Positions 46,878 through 56,490 of a stretch of 64,000 nt of DNA are shown here, piece after piece. Source of the stretch: Loktanella sp. SALINAS62 (GTDB lineage Bacteria; Pseudomonadota; Alphaproteobacteria; Rhodobacterales; Rhodobacteraceae); the NCBI RefSeq assembly GCF_018263905.1, contig NZ_JAAFZU010000055.1:199673-263672 (forward strand), given 5' to 3'. Positions within the stretch are counted from its first letter, which is position 1, and each line of letters starts with the position of its first letter. A model generated the notes under the pieces. It was not told the DNA's origin and searched no databases. It saw only the letters and a list, made by a program, of their open reading frames with translations. Both the position numbers and the translations under genes were made by a program.

Positions 46878-47161
46878 AGCTCTTCGACGATGCTCAACTC
46901 TCGGACGGACGCGCCCTTGGCATGGCTTAACGCCTCTTGGTACGCGTCAGAGTAGTAACAATCGTGCGCGGCCTGTTTGGACGGGAACCGCGCCACGACG
47001 TTGCGCGACCGGTCCGGTCCTTCCAGCGTTTCGTAATCGCCGCCACGCGCCAAGAACACGCCGCCATGGTCCGCAATCGCCCCCGTCGCCAGTGCCGCAT
47101 AGCGGGCATAGGATTCTTCGTCCGTGACCGTCACATGGGCGATCCAAAGTGCGGTTTTCAT
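46874..47161 (-). CDS. DUF1330 domain protein
   Basis: 95 aa: [39 protein letters not shown] and [24 protein letters not shown] match the DUF1330 ferredoxin-like alpha-beta fold. The function is unknown. It overlaps alaS upstream and MOSC downstream by 4 bases each, so it is translated with them. Confidence 0.9.
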   Translation of the reverse strand: MKTALWIAHVTVTDEESYARYAALATGAIADHGGVFLARGGDYETLEGPDRSRNVVARFPSKQAAHDCYYSDAYQEALSHAKGASVRELSIVEEL

Positions 47162-49815
47162 GATAAACCCTCCAAAACCGATTTCGCAGCCGTCAAAGCG
47201 GCATCGGCATTGTCGACAGATGCACCGCCGCCCTGCGCCATGTCGGGCCGGCCACCGCCGCCCTTGCCACCCAGTTCCGCGACTGCGGCACGCAGGACGT
47301 CAACGGCCGACACGCGGCCCGTCAGGTCCGCCGTGACACCGCAGGCCACAGCCGCCTTGCCGCCAGCGTCCGCGATCAGCAATACCACACCCGACCCCAG
47401 CCGATCCTTGTACTGGTCGATCAATGCGGGCAGATCCTTGCCCGACACGCCGTCCATCACCTGCCCCAGAAACCGGGTGCCGTTGACGTCCACACCGTCA
47501 GCAGCCTGACCGCTGCCACCGCCCATCGCCGCGTCGCGGCGCAATTGCGCCACTTCATTGGCCAAGGCCTTGCGTTCATCCATCAGCGCCTTGACCCGCG
47601 CCGCCACATCCGCAGCGGGCACCTTTAGGGTTGCAGCGGCTTGGGCCAATGCCTCGCCCTGGGTTTTCAGGTGATCCAGCGCCGCCTGTCCGGTCAGTGC
47701 CTCGATCCGCCGGACCCCGGCGCTGGATGCACTGTCACCCAGCAGCACGAACGCCCCGATCTGACCCAAACGCGATACATGCGTGCCACCACACAATTCC
47801 AGCGAATATGTATGCCCGTCCACGCCCTTGCCGGACCCGTCCCTGCGGCCCATCGACACGACCCGCACCTCGTCGCCGTATTTTTCACCGAACAGCGCCT
47901 GCGCCCCTAGCGCGCGCGCATCGTCGGGGGTCATGATCCGGGTTTCAACGGTCGTATTCTGGCGGATCAGTCGGTTCACATCACGTTCGACCTGCGCAAG
48001 TTCTGCTGTATCCAGCGCCTTTTGATGGCTGAAATCAAACCGCAACCGATCCGGTGCGTTCAGTGATCCGCGCTGCGCGATATGATCGCCCAGCACTTCG
48101 CGCAGGGCTTCGTTCAGCAGGTGGGTGGCGGAATGGTTGGCCTGAATGTCGGCACGACGGTCCACGTCGACGGACAGCACCGCGGCCTGACCGCGCCGCA
48201 CCTCGCCCATTGTGACCTCTCCGATGTGAATGAACACGCCCGCGACCTTTTTGGTGTCGGTGATCCGCACCATGCCGGTTTCGGTTTTCAGTGTGCCCGC
48301 GTCGCCGACCTGACCGCCGCTTTCGGCATAGAAAGGTGTCTGGTTCAGGACAATCTGGACCGCATCCTTGCCGACCTCTGCGGGTTGTCCATCAACGACG
48401 ACGGCAGCAATCTGGCCTTCGGCATTCAGCGTCTCGTAGCCCAGAAATTCGGTCAGGCCTTTGGCTTCCGCAATATCGAACCAGACAGACGCGTCGGCCT
48501 GTTCGCCGCTGCCCGACCAAGCGGCGCGTGCCTTGGTCTTTTGTTCGGCCATGGCGGAATTGAATCCTTCGGTGTTCACGCCGCGCCCTTTTTCACGCAG
48601 CGCGTCCTGCGTCAGATCCAGCGGAAAGCCAAAGGTGTCATACAGCTTGAACGCCGTCTCACCCGGCAGGTCTGTGCCGTCGGGCAATATGGCCAGTTCG
48701 TCGTCCAACAGTTTCAAACCACGATCAAGGGTCTGACGAAAACGCACTTCTTCGTTCTTCAAAGTCTCTTCGATCAGCGCCTTACCCTGCCCCAGTTCAG
48801 GATAGGCCGCACCCATTTCCTGCACCAGCGCGGTCACAAGCCGGTGCATTAACGGGTCCTGGGCGCCCAACTGGTGCGCGTGCCGCATCGCACGGCGCAT
48901 GATCCGGCGCAGGACGTAACCGCGCCCTTCGTTGCTGGGCAGCACGCCTTCGGCAATCAGGAACGACGTGGCGCGCAAATGGTCGGCGATGACCCGGTGA
49001 TGCACCTTGCCCGGCCCGTCGGGGTCGGTGCTGGTTGCATGCGCCGACGCTTCGATCAGGGCGCGCATCAGGTCGGTGTCGTAGTTGTCGTGCTTGCCTT
49101 GCAGCAGCGCGCCGATCCGTTCCAGCCCCATGCCTGTGTCGATGGACTGCATGTCCAGCGGGCGCATCGTGCCGTCTTCGAACTGTTCGTTCTGCATGAA
49201 GACAAGGTTCCATATCTCGATGAATCGGTCACCGTCTTCTTCGGCACTGCCCGGAGGACCGCCCCAGATATGGTCGCCATGGTCATAGAAAATTTCGGTG
49301 CAGGGGCCGCACGGACCGGTCGGGCCCATCCGCCAGAAATTATCGTCGGTCGCAATGCGGATGATCCGGTCGTCGCTCAGGCCCGCAACCTTTTTCCAGA
49401 TGTTCACCGCTTCGTCGTCGCTGTGATAGACCGTGACCAGCAACCTGTCCTTGTTCAGACCGAAATCACGCGTCAGCAAGTCCCAGGCAAAAGCGATCGC
49501 GTCGTCCTTGAAATAATCGCCAAAGCTGAAATTCCCCAGCATTTCAAAGAACGTATGGTGCCGCGCTGTATAGCCGACATTGTCCAGATCATTATGTTTG
49601 CCGCCCGCACGCACGCATTTTTGCGCCGATGTCGCGCGCTGGTAATCGCGGGTTTCCAGCCCGGTGAACAGGTTCTTGAACTGCACCATGCCTGAATTGG
49701 TGAACATCAGCGTCGGGTCATTGCGCGGCACCAGCGGGCTGGAATCCACAATCTCGTGCCCATTCCGACCGTAAAAGTTCAGGAACGTGGAACGGATATC
49801 GGCAAGTGAGGTCAT
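47158..49815 (-). CDS. alaS: Alanine-tRNA ligase
   Basis: 885 aa class II synthetase. It begins [20 protein letters not shown] and continues with the class II aminoacylation core ([15 protein letters not shown]). The editing domain carries the zinc motifs [12 protein letters not shown] and [10 protein letters not shown], and the C-terminal DHHA1-like [13 protein letters not shown] ends the protein. It charges tRNA-Ala and corrects mischarging. It lies about 180 bases after recA in the same direction. Confidence 0.97.
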   Translation of the reverse strand: MTSLADIRSTFLNFYGRNGHEIVDSSPLVPRNDPTLMFTNSGMVQFKNLFTGLETRDYQRATSAQKCVRAGGKHNDLDNVGYTARHHTFFEMLGNFSFGDYFKDDAIAFAWDLLTRDFGLNKDRLLVTVYHSDDEAVNIWKKVAGLSDDRIIRIATDDNFWRMGPTGPCGPCTEIFYDHGDHIWGGPPGSAEEDGDRFIEIWNLVFMQNEQFEDGTMRPLDMQSIDTGMGLERIGALLQGKHDNYDTDLMRALIEASAHATSTDPDGPGKVHHRVIADHLRATSFLIAEGVLPSNEGRGYVLRRIMRRAMRHAHQLGAQDPLMHRLVTALVQEMGAAYPELGQGKALIEETLKNEEVRFRQTLDRGLKLLDDELAILPDGTDLPGETAFKLYDTFGFPLDLTQDALREKGRGVNTEGFNSAMAEQKTKARAAWSGSGEQADASVWFDIAEAKGLTEFLGYETLNAEGQIAAVVVDGQPAEVGKDAVQIVLNQTPFYAESGGQVGDAGTLKTETGMVRITDTKKVAGVFIHIGEVTMGEVRRGQAAVLSVDVDRRADIQANHSATHLLNEALREVLGDHIAQRGSLNAPDRLRFDFSHQKALDTAELAQVERDVNRLIRQNTTVETRIMTPDDARALGAQALFGEKYGDEVRVVSMGRRDGSGKGVDGHTYSLELCGGTHVSRLGQIGAFVLLGDSASSAGVRRIEALTGQAALDHLKTQGEALAQAAATLKVPAADVAARVKALMDERKALANEVAQLRRDAAMGGGSGQAADGVDVNGTRFLGQVMDGVSGKDLPALIDQYKDRLGSGVVLLIADAGGKAAVACGVTADLTGRVSAVDVLRAAVAELGGKGGGGRPDMAQGGGASVDNADAALTAAKSVLEGLS

Positions 49816-49991
49816 ATCAGGCGCTTTCGGATCAACGGGTTCGCGCAGAAATAGCGGTCCCGCGCCTAAGGGTCCAGCGCATTTCCCGATAACGAAATAC
49901 GGCGCAAACCGATGTTTGCGCCGTATCCCGGATATTGTCCGTGCGTATCATCCACACGTCAGGCGTTTCTGGTGTCGCCCCGCACCGTGGC

Positions 49992-51068
49992 TTACATTTC
50001 GACCAGATCGTCCGCGTCGTCAGGACCGCCGACAGCATCGAATTCCAATCCATGCGACGCACGGATCTTGTCCTCGATCTCCATCGCGATGGCCGGGTTT
50101 TCTTTCAGGAAGGTTTTGGAGTTTTCACGCCCCTGCCCGATCCGTTCATCACCATAGCTGAACCAGGCACCGGATTTTTCCACAATTCCGGCCTTGACCC
50201 CAAGGTCCAGCAGTTCGCCGGTCTTCGAGATACCTTCGCCATACATGATGTCGAATTCGACCTGCTTGAACGGCGGTGCAACCTTGTTTTTGACCACCTT
50301 GACGCGGGTGGCGTTGCCGACAACCTCGTCACGGTCCTTGATCGCGCCGATGCGGCGGATGTCCAACCGGACAGAGGCATAGAATTTCAGCGCGTTGCCG
50401 CCCGTCGTCGTTTCAGGGCTGCCGAACATGACGCCGATTTTCATGCGGATCTGGTTGATGAAAATCACCATGCAGCCAGATCGGTTGATCGACCCGGTCA
50501 ATTTACGCATGGCCTGACTCATCAGGCGGGCGTGCACGCCGACGCTGCTGTCGCCCATGTCGCCTTCCAGTTCGGATTTCGGCGTAAGCGCGGCGACGGA
50601 ATCGACCACCACAAGGCTGACCGCACCCGACCGCACCAGCGTATCGACGATTTCCAGCGCCTGTTCGCCAGTATCGGGTTGGGAAATCAGCAGTTCGTCC
50701 AGATTGACGCCCAGCTTTTTCGCATATTGCGGGTCCAGCGCATGTTCGGCGTCGACAAAGGCGCAGACGCCGCCTTTTTTCTGTTCTTCTGCAAGGGTGT
50801 GCAGGGTCAGCGTCGTTTTGCCCGACGATTCAGGACCGTAGATTTCCACGATCCGCCCCTTGGGCAGGCCGCCGATCCCCAGCGCGATGTCCAGACCCAG
50901 CGATCCGGTACTGGTCGCTTCGATATCGGGCATCTGATTCTTGCCACCCAGGGTCATGATCGACCCCTTGCCGAACTGGCGTTCGATCTGTGCCAGCGCG
51001 CTTTCGAGCGCCTTTTGCTTGTCGGCGGTTTTCTTGTCAGCCATTTTGAGAAGTTCTGCCGTTGCCAT
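49992..51068 (-). CDS. recA: Recombinase RecA
   Basis: 358 aa from ATG 51068 ([17 protein letters not shown]), with AAGGA eight bases upstream; the frame opens further up but without a ribosome site. Walker A is GPESSGKTT at about residues 78-86, and the [22 protein letters not shown] (Walker B and loop L1) and [17 protein letters not shown] blocks follow. It drives homologous recombination and LexA cleavage. A perfect SOS box sits 52 bases upstream. Confidence 0.97.
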   Translation of the reverse strand: MATAELLKMADKKTADKQKALESALAQIERQFGKGSIMTLGGKNQMPDIEATSTGSLGLDIALGIGGLPKGRIVEIYGPESSGKTTLTLHTLAEEQKKGGVCAFVDAEHALDPQYAKKLGVNLDELLISQPDTGEQALEIVDTLVRSGAVSLVVVDSVAALTPKSELEGDMGDSSVGVHARLMSQAMRKLTGSINRSGCMVIFINQIRMKIGVMFGSPETTTGGNALKFYASVRLDIRRIGAIKDRDEVVGNATRVKVVKNKVAPPFKQVEFDIMYGEGISKTGELLDLGVKAGIVEKSGAWFSYGDERIGQGRENSKTFLKENPAIAMEIEDKIRASHGLEFDAVGGPDDADDLVEM

Positions 51069-51119
51069 GAGTTTCGTCCTTATGTCACGTACCTGTAACA
51101 GCGGCAATCACCGCTCTTT

Positions 51120-51134
51120 GTTCTTGCTGTGTTC
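51120..51134. promoter_or_regulatory. Alphaproteobacterial SOS box (LexA site) of recA
   Basis: GTTCTTGCTGTGTTC is GTTC-N7-GTTC, the established LexA site of alphaproteobacteria. It lies 52-66 bases upstream of the recA ATG, in the expected promoter zone. LexA itself is not in the window. Confidence 0.9.
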
Positions 51135-51264
51135 TTGTTAACCGATATGAGACCGAAACAAGAACATTTCAACCTTTTTCTCTGTCACCTCAGGTTGCAT
51201 CCAGAGTGGTTAAAACTTCGTTCATGGCGTAGGGTGCATCCGTCGGGCCAAAAGGGGACGCGCC

Positions 51265-51873
51265 ATGCTGGTGTTTTGGAAACAAAATTTGGTCTTTCTT
51301 GCGGTCCCCAAAACCGGCACCACAGCAATCGAAGGCGCGCTCGCCCCCAAAGCGGCCATGGTGCTGCATGATCCGCCAACCATCAAACACGCGCCGGTCT
51401 ACCGTTACCGGCGGTTTTTCAAACCATTGTTCGTGCAGGCCGGCGGCAAGGAACCCGAAGTCATGGCCGTCGTGCGTAATCCCATCGACTGGCTGGGCAG
51501 TTGGTATCGGTATCGGTCGCGTGATGACCTTAATGGTCATCCCAACAGCACCCGGGACATCAGTTTCGATGATTTTGTGCTGGAATACTGCAAGGGCAAG
51601 CCCGCCGATTTTGCCAACGTCGGTTCGCAGGCGAAATTCGTGTTGGATGGCGACGGCAATCTGGGTGTCGACCATCTGTTCCGTTACGAAGATCAGGCGC
51701 GCCTGATCGCATTTCTGGAACATCGGCTGGACACGACCATCGATCTGAAACAGCTTAACGTGTCGCCGTCTGTCCCGACGCCGCTGTCAGATGATGTGGC
51801 AGACAGGTTGCGCGACAAACGCGCCGTCGAATTTGCAGTCTGGGACATGGCAGGGCGTCAGTCGGTCAGCTGA
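51265..51873 (+). CDS. Small sulfotransferase-like protein
   Basis: 202 aa. The PAPS phosphosulfate loop appears as [17 protein letters not shown] near the N-terminus, and the 3'-phosphate-binding motif as [17 protein letters not shown]. The protein is shorter than classic sulfotransferases and belongs to a type common in Rhodobacteraceae. The acceptor is unknown; glycolipids or exopolysaccharides are possible. It is divergent from recA and its 3' end overlaps rlmE by 16 bases on the opposite strand. Confidence 0.82.
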   Translation: MLVFWKQNLVFLAVPKTGTTAIEGALAPKAAMVLHDPPTIKHAPVYRYRRFFKPLFVQAGGKEPEVMAVVRNPIDWLGSWYRYRSRDDLNGHPNSTRDISFDDFVLEYCKGKPADFANVGSQAKFVLDGDGNLGVDHLFRYEDQARLIAFLEHRLDTTIDLKQLNVSPSVPTPLSDDVADRLRDKRAVEFAVWDMAGRQSVS

Positions 51874-52583
51874 CCCTTGAACCCCGTCGCCACCACGAAC
51901 TTTTCCGAACTGTCCGCGCGCGACGCGGGCGGTTTGACGTTTGAAACTTTTGTAAACCGGTTTTTCAGCAGCTTCTGCAACTCGCCTTCGGCACCTCCCG
52001 CCAGCACTTTGGCCACAAATGTGCCGCCGTCTTCCAGAACGTCGAACGCGAAATAAGCGGCGGCTTCGCATAGCGCAATGATGCGCAGATGGTCGGTCTG
52101 CTTATGGCCAGACGCGCTGGCGGCCATGTCGGACATTACCACATCGGCCTTACCGCCCAGCCAGCCCTTGACCTGTTCGTCGGCGCCCTCGTCCAGAAAA
52201 TCAAGCTGGTGGATTTCGGCCCCCGCGACGGGCTCTACCTCTTGCAGATCTATGCCCAGCACGGTGCCGATCGACTTTGACGTGCGGTCACCCAAGGCAT
52301 TAACCCTGCGGGCCGCCACTTGGCACCAGCCACCCGGCGCACAGCCCAGATCGACGATACGGGCCCCCGGCACAAGAAACCGGAACCTGTCATCCAGCTC
52401 CAGTATCTTGAACGCAGCACGCCCGCGATAGCCTTCGGCCTTGGCCTTTTTGACGTAAGGGTCGTTCAACTGCCGCTGCAGCCACCGCGTCGAAGACGTC
52501 GAACGCCCGCGCGCCGTCTTGACCTTGACCGTCAGGTCTCGCTGGCCGCGTCCGGATGTGTTTTTCGTCGGTTTATTCGCCAT
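51858..52583 (-). CDS. rlmE: 23S rRNA (uridine 2552-2'-O)-methyltransferase
   Basis: 241 aa from ATG 52583 ([20 protein letters not shown]). A basic N-terminal extension precedes the RrmJ/FtsJ domain: [31 protein letters not shown] (SAM site), [19 protein letters not shown] and [14 protein letters not shown], which together supply the K-D-K-E tetrad. It methylates U2552 of 23S rRNA at a late stage of 50S assembly. It follows the Ppx/GppA gene, as is common in this group. Confidence 0.93.
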   Translation of the reverse strand: MANKPTKNTSGRGQRDLTVKVKTARGRSTSSTRWLQRQLNDPYVKKAKAEGYRGRAAFKILELDDRFRFLVPGARIVDLGCAPGGWCQVAARRVNALGDRTSKSIGTVLGIDLQEVEPVAGAEIHQLDFLDEGADEQVKGWLGGKADVVMSDMAASASGHKQTDHLRIIALCEAAAYFAFDVLEDGGTFVAKVLAGGAEGELQKLLKNRFTKVSNVKPPASRADSSEKFVVATGFKGQLTD

Positions 52584-52648
52584 GCACTTCTTCCAAGTCA
52601 TCGCAGCCTGCGTGGGGCCACCGATTTTTCACAGAAAAATCGGCCCCG

Positions 52649-53761
52649 TCAATAAGGCGCGTCTTCCAGCACCCCATCTGCCGACATCTGCGCGTAAAGC
52701 AACCCCTCTCGCAGGCCGCGGTCGGCCACGGACAGCCGGTCCGTCGGCCATAGCCGCATCAGCGCCTGAAGGATTGCCGCCCCCGACATGATGAGTGCTT
52801 GCCGATCACGCCCGATCCGCGGGTCCTGTCGCCGTCCGTCCGGACCCATCGTCAGATAGCTGCGGATCACCGCGTCGATCTGGTCCGACGTCATTCGCAG
52901 CCCGTCCACCTTGGTCCGGTCATACCGCTTCAGTCCCAGATGCGACGCCGCGACCGTCGTAACCGTGCCGCTGGTTCCAACGATTTGAAACCCCGCGCGG
53001 GATTGTTCTGCCGCATAGGGCGCGAAATTTGCAAGGTTTTCCTCAAAAAACCAGCTCATCAACGCAAATCGCGCGGCATCGTCATCCACATCCGCAAACT
53101 GGTCGCGCAGGGTGGCGACACCCAAGGGCACCGAAATCCAGTCCACGACCTTGGCGGCGGCAAACGGGCCGGGGTCCACCACGAATCCCGCGTGCAGCCG
53201 CATGATCGCCCGGGGGCGTTCGCGCGCCGGAACATGGCTGATGTCGATCCACACCAATTCCGTGGACCCGCCGCCGATATCGACCACCAGCAGTTGTTCG
53301 GTCTTGGTGCTGACCAGCGGCGCGCAGGAAATAACAGCAAGCCGGGCTTCTTCCTCTGGTTTGATGATTTCCAGTTGCAGCCCAGTTTCGCGACGCACCT
53401 GCGCAATGAAATTGGCACCGTTGCGGGCCCGGCGACATGCTTCGGTTGCGACCAGCCGCATCCGTTTGACGCCGTGGCGTTCCAGTTTTTGCCTGCAGAT
53501 CCGCATCGCCTGAATCGTGCGATTCATGGATGCACGCGATAATTTTCCCGTGCTTTCAAGACCCTGCCCCAACTGGACGGACTTTGAAAAGCTGTCGATG
53601 ACGTGAAACTGACTGCCCTTGGGTTGGGCAATCAACATCCGACAGGAATTTGTTCCCAGATCCAGCGCCGCATAAAGCTGCGCAGGGTCCGGGGGATTTG
53701 GCGCGGGGGTTGCGATCGCTTTGGGGAACGCGCCCGCACCATGGGGACGCATGGGCGTCAT
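52649..53761 (-). CDS. Ppx/GppA family exopolyphosphatase/pppGpp phosphatase
   Basis: 370 aa. After a Pro-rich N-terminus, YAALDLGTNSCRMLIAQP starts the actin-like ATPase fold, followed by RLVATEACRRARNGANFI, LVVDIGGGSTELVWI and QIVGTSGTVTTVAASHLG. Such enzymes cleave polyphosphate or guanosine pentaphosphate; this short form lacks the C-terminal HD-like domain, so which substrate it uses is open. It is 65 bases upstream of rlmE and likely co-transcribed with it. Confidence 0.9.
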   Translation of the reverse strand: MTPMRPHGAGAFPKAIATPAPNPPDPAQLYAALDLGTNSCRMLIAQPKGSQFHVIDSFSKSVQLGQGLESTGKLSRASMNRTIQAMRICRQKLERHGVKRMRLVATEACRRARNGANFIAQVRRETGLQLEIIKPEEEARLAVISCAPLVSTKTEQLLVVDIGGGSTELVWIDISHVPARERPRAIMRLHAGFVVDPGPFAAAKVVDWISVPLGVATLRDQFADVDDDAARFALMSWFFEENLANFAPYAAEQSRAGFQIVGTSGTVTTVAASHLGLKRYDRTKVDGLRMTSDQIDAVIRSYLTMGPDGRRQDPRIGRDRQALIMSGAAILQALMRLWPTDRLSVADRGLREGLLYAQMSADGVLEDAPY

Positions 53762-53996
53762 CTTAACGCCCTCCTATTTCGAGTTAGTTTCAAGGTAGGG
53801 GCAGATCAGTCGTCACGCAAGCGACATGAAGCCGCTGCATCATCATCATGTTGCTTTCTGACCTTTGGCGGGGTGGCCCTGCGGTGCCGCACTTGCGATA
53901 CCGGTCGCGGCAGCGCGCGGGAATGTCGAAAACAGGCGTTTGGCCCGCGCGGGGAATGCTAGAAGGCGCAGAACACATACCAAAGGACCACGCAAC

Positions 53997-54293
53997 ATGC
54001 CCGACGTGACCATCATCTACTGGCGCGACATGCCTGCCCAGGTCATGGTCGGCCGTGGACGCAAGGCCCAGAAAATCCAGCTTCCGGAACGGTTTGAACA
54101 AGCCATTGACCGTGCTGCGATGAAATCGGGTGCCGCAGGGACAGATGAATATCTGGCGGGCATGCGACGCGGCGACCCCTATGTCGTGGACGGCGACGAT
54201 GCAGCGATTGCAAGCGCCGAAGCGGCGCGACTGGATGCCGAATACACCACCGACCGCCTAAAGGCGCTGATTGCAACAGACGGCTGGGCATGA
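53997..54293 (+). CDS. Small 'virulence factor' family protein of a one-carbon cassette
   Basis: 98 aa from ATG 53997, behind AAAGGA. MPDVTIIYWRDMPAQVMVGR, IQLPERFEQAIDRAAMKSG and a short acidic C-terminus match a small family labelled 'virulence factor' in databases; that name comes from annotation history and implies nothing about virulence here. It is the first of three genes with a MetF-like reductase and a corrinoid methyltransferase. A role in that pathway is inferred from the consistent neighbourhood. Its frame ends just before the reductase start. Confidence 0.75.
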   Translation: MPDVTIIYWRDMPAQVMVGRGRKAQKIQLPERFEQAIDRAAMKSGAAGTDEYLAGMRRGDPYVVDGDDAAIASAEAARLDAEYTTDRLKALIATDGWA

Positions 54294-54337
54294 TCCCTCC
54301 GGCGTCTTTAATTCCCCTCCGACTGAAGGAAACTGTC

Positions 54338-55285
54338 GTGTCCCTGCTTCCCTTTCTGAAACGCAAAGACGCGCCGCAGGCGCCCATCCACGCAAATGCC
54401 GAGGTCGAGGCGTTCCTGAATGACTATTCGATCGAAGTGATGCCCCGGACCGCCGAAAAGGTTGTGGACTTCACCCAGCTTCTGCCTGCCGGCACCCGGG
54501 TCTACATCGCCCACATCGAAGGGACGCCGATCGAAGACATGGTCGCCACTGCAGCGCGCTTGAACGCAGACGGCTACAACGTCATGCCGCACTTTCCGGC
54601 CCGCATCATCAAGGACCGCGCGACGCTGGCCGACTGGATCGCCCGCTATCAGGGCGAAGCGGACGTCAAACAGGGCCTGCTGCTGGCGGGTGGCGTGACC
54701 GCACCGCACGGCGATTTCAGCGATTCCATGCAGTTGATGGAAACCGGGTTGTTCGATCAGGCCGGGTTCACCCGCATTCATGTCGCAGGCCACCCCGAAG
54801 GCAACCGTGATATCGACACGGACGGATCGCGCCTGCGGGTCGACGAAGCCCTGCGCTGGAAAAATGATTTCCAATCGCGCACCGATGCGGACATGGCGAT
54901 TGCCACACAATTCTGTTTTGAGGCGCAGCCGATCATCGAATGGGCCGATAGCCTGAAACACGCGGGCATCACCCTGCCCATCCATATCGGCATCGCCGGT
55001 CCGGCCAAGCTGCAGACGATGATCAAATTCGCCATCGCCTGCGGTGTCGGCCCGTCCCTGCGCGTGTTGCAAAAACGCGCCGCAGACGTGACCAAACTGC
55101 TGCTGCCCTATGAACCCGAAGAGGTCGTCACGGCCCTTGCCGCGCACAAGGCGGCAAACCCCGATTTCAACGTCACCAACGTCCACTTTTTCCCGCTGGG
55201 CGGGATCAAGACCAACGCGACTTGGGCCATGACCCATGGCGGCGCTTCTGCCGCTCCCGCAAATCCACAGGAAAATATTGCATGA
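54338..55285 (+). CDS. Methylenetetrahydrofolate reductase-like protein
   Basis: 315 aa from GTG 54338, seven bases after GAAGGA; an ATG at 54290 overlapping the previous stop is the alternative. IHANAEVEAFLNDYSIEVMPRT, RVYIAHIEGTPIEDMVATA, VMPHFPARIIKDR, GHPEGNRDID and FCFEAQPIIEWADSL mark the MetF-type TIM barrel with a FAD site. It would interconvert methylene- and methyl-tetrahydrofolate. This is a divergent paralogue of MetF tied to the methyltransferase next door, with which it overlaps (ATGA). Confidence 0.87.
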   Translation: MSLLPFLKRKDAPQAPIHANAEVEAFLNDYSIEVMPRTAEKVVDFTQLLPAGTRVYIAHIEGTPIEDMVATAARLNADGYNVMPHFPARIIKDRATLADWIARYQGEADVKQGLLLAGGVTAPHGDFSDSMQLMETGLFDQAGFTRIHVAGHPEGNRDIDTDGSRLRVDEALRWKNDFQSRTDADMAIATQFCFEAQPIIEWADSLKHAGITLPIHIGIAGPAKLQTMIKFAIACGVGPSLRVLQKRAADVTKLLLPYEPEEVVTALAAHKAANPDFNVTNVHFFPLGGIKTNATWAMTHGGASAAPANPQENIA

Positions 55286-56349
55286 CCCGTACCGTCGTCG
55301 AATCAAAGACAAAAACCGCGATCATCGGCTTTGACCAGCCGTTCTGCGTGATCGGTGAACGGATCAACCCGACGGGGCGCAAGATCCTGTCCGAAGAACT
55401 GGAACGCGGCGATTTCAGCCGGGTTGAATCCGACGCCATCGCACAGGCGCTTGCGGGCGCGAACGTGCTTGATGTGAATTCGGGCGCGGTCTTTAGCAAC
55501 AAGATGGCCGAAGACCCTCGGTATGCCGACAACAACTTTGTCGAACCGATGCTGATGACCCAGCTTATTGCCTGCGTCCAGCGGGTGGTCGATCTGCCAC
55601 TGTGCATCGACAGCTCTGTCCCCGGTGCGCTGGAAAACGGGCTGGCCGCCGCCGAAGGCCGCCCCCTGCTCAATTCCGTCACCGGTGAAGAAGACCGTCT
55701 GGAACTGGTGTTGCCGCTGGTCAAGAAATACAATGTACCCGTCGTGGCGATCAGCAACGACGACACTGGCATTTCCGAAGACCCCGACGTCCGGTTTGCC
55801 GTCGCGAAAAAGATCGTGGAACGCGCAGCGGATTTCGGCATCCCCGCCCATGATATCGTCGTCGATCCGCTGGTCATGCCGATCGGGGCCATGTCGACCG
55901 CTGGCCTGCAGGTCTTTACCCTTGTGCGTCGCCTGCGCGAAGAACTGGGTGTGAACACCACATGCGGCGCGTCCAACATCAGCTTTGGCCTGCCGAACCG
56001 GCACGGGATCAACAACGCGTTCCTGCCGATGGCGATGACGGCGGGCATGACGTCCGCAATCATGAACCCCGTCGCCCTGCCCGTCGGCCCGAACAAGCTG
56101 CAGGCCAAGATCGACGAAATGGCCGCTGCAGGCATCATCGTGCCCGACGACATCGATCCTGAACTGCTGGCCATGCTGACAGGCCTTGGGTCCACAAAGC
56201 CCCGCGCCGGGTCCGAAATGGAAGCAATCCGCGCCGCCAACTTTCTGACCAACAACGACCCGTCGGGATCGGAATGGATCCGCTTTAACCGCGCCCCCGT
56301 CAAAGAAGGCGAAGGCCGCGCCCGTACCGGGCGTCGCCGCCGCAACTAA
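55282..56349 (+). CDS. Methyltetrahydrofolate:corrinoid methyltransferase (pterin-binding)
   Basis: 355 aa from ATG 55282 (MTRTVVESKTKTAIIGFDQP). The pterin-binding domain is seen in FCVIGERINPTGRKILSEEL, ANVLDVNSGAVF, PLCIDSSVPGALENGL, LLNSVTGEEDRL, and VDPLVMPIGAMSTAG with NTTCGASNISFGLPNR. Such proteins move the methyl group between methyl-tetrahydrofolate and a corrinoid protein, in acetogen-like or demethylation routes (for example glycine betaine or DMSP use). No corrinoid protein or activator is in the window. It ends a three-gene plus-strand cassette. Confidence 0.88.
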   Translation: MTRTVVESKTKTAIIGFDQPFCVIGERINPTGRKILSEELERGDFSRVESDAIAQALAGANVLDVNSGAVFSNKMAEDPRYADNNFVEPMLMTQLIACVQRVVDLPLCIDSSVPGALENGLAAAEGRPLLNSVTGEEDRLELVLPLVKKYNVPVVAISNDDTGISEDPDVRFAVAKKIVERAADFGIPAHDIVVDPLVMPIGAMSTAGLQVFTLVRRLREELGVNTTCGASNISFGLPNRHGINNAFLPMAMTAGMTSAIMNPVALPVGPNKLQAKIDEMAAAGIIVPDDIDPELLAMLTGLGSTKPRAGSEMEAIRAANFLTNNDPSGSEWIRFNRAPVKEGEGRARTGRRRRN

Positions 56350-56369
56350 CGCTTTTATCTAATTCTGGC

Positions 56370-56412
56370 GGCCGTGATGCGGGTCATGACAGACCTGACC
56401 TGCATTACGGCC
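56370..56412 (+). other. 17-bp stem-loop downstream of the corrinoid methyltransferase
   Basis: Bases 56370-56386 and 56396-56412 pair over 17 positions around a nine-base loop. Two of the pairs are G-U on the plus-strand RNA (they would be A-C on the minus strand), so the structure favours a plus-strand transcript. It lies 20 bases after the stop. There is no T-run directly after it. Confidence 0.6.
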
Positions 56413-56438
56413 CACGACGAAAGGATCGACGCATTTCG

Positions 56439-56464
56439 ATCCCGCACGGTCGGGATTTAATTAG
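56439..56464 (+). terminator. Weak terminator candidate after the one-carbon cassette
   Basis: ATCCCG (56439-56444) pairs with CGGGAT (56451-56456) around CACGGT, followed by TTAATTAG. The stem is short and the T-run poor, but with the longer stem-loop just upstream it may end the methyltransferase transcript before the convergent GH13 gene. Confidence 0.45.
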
Positions 56465-56490
56465 ATTATGCGCAGCAAAAATTCAGACAT

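Noticed and set aside
53997-54293. A virulence locus
   Set aside because: The family name is historical. The neighbours are folate and corrinoid enzymes, and nothing points to pathogenesis.
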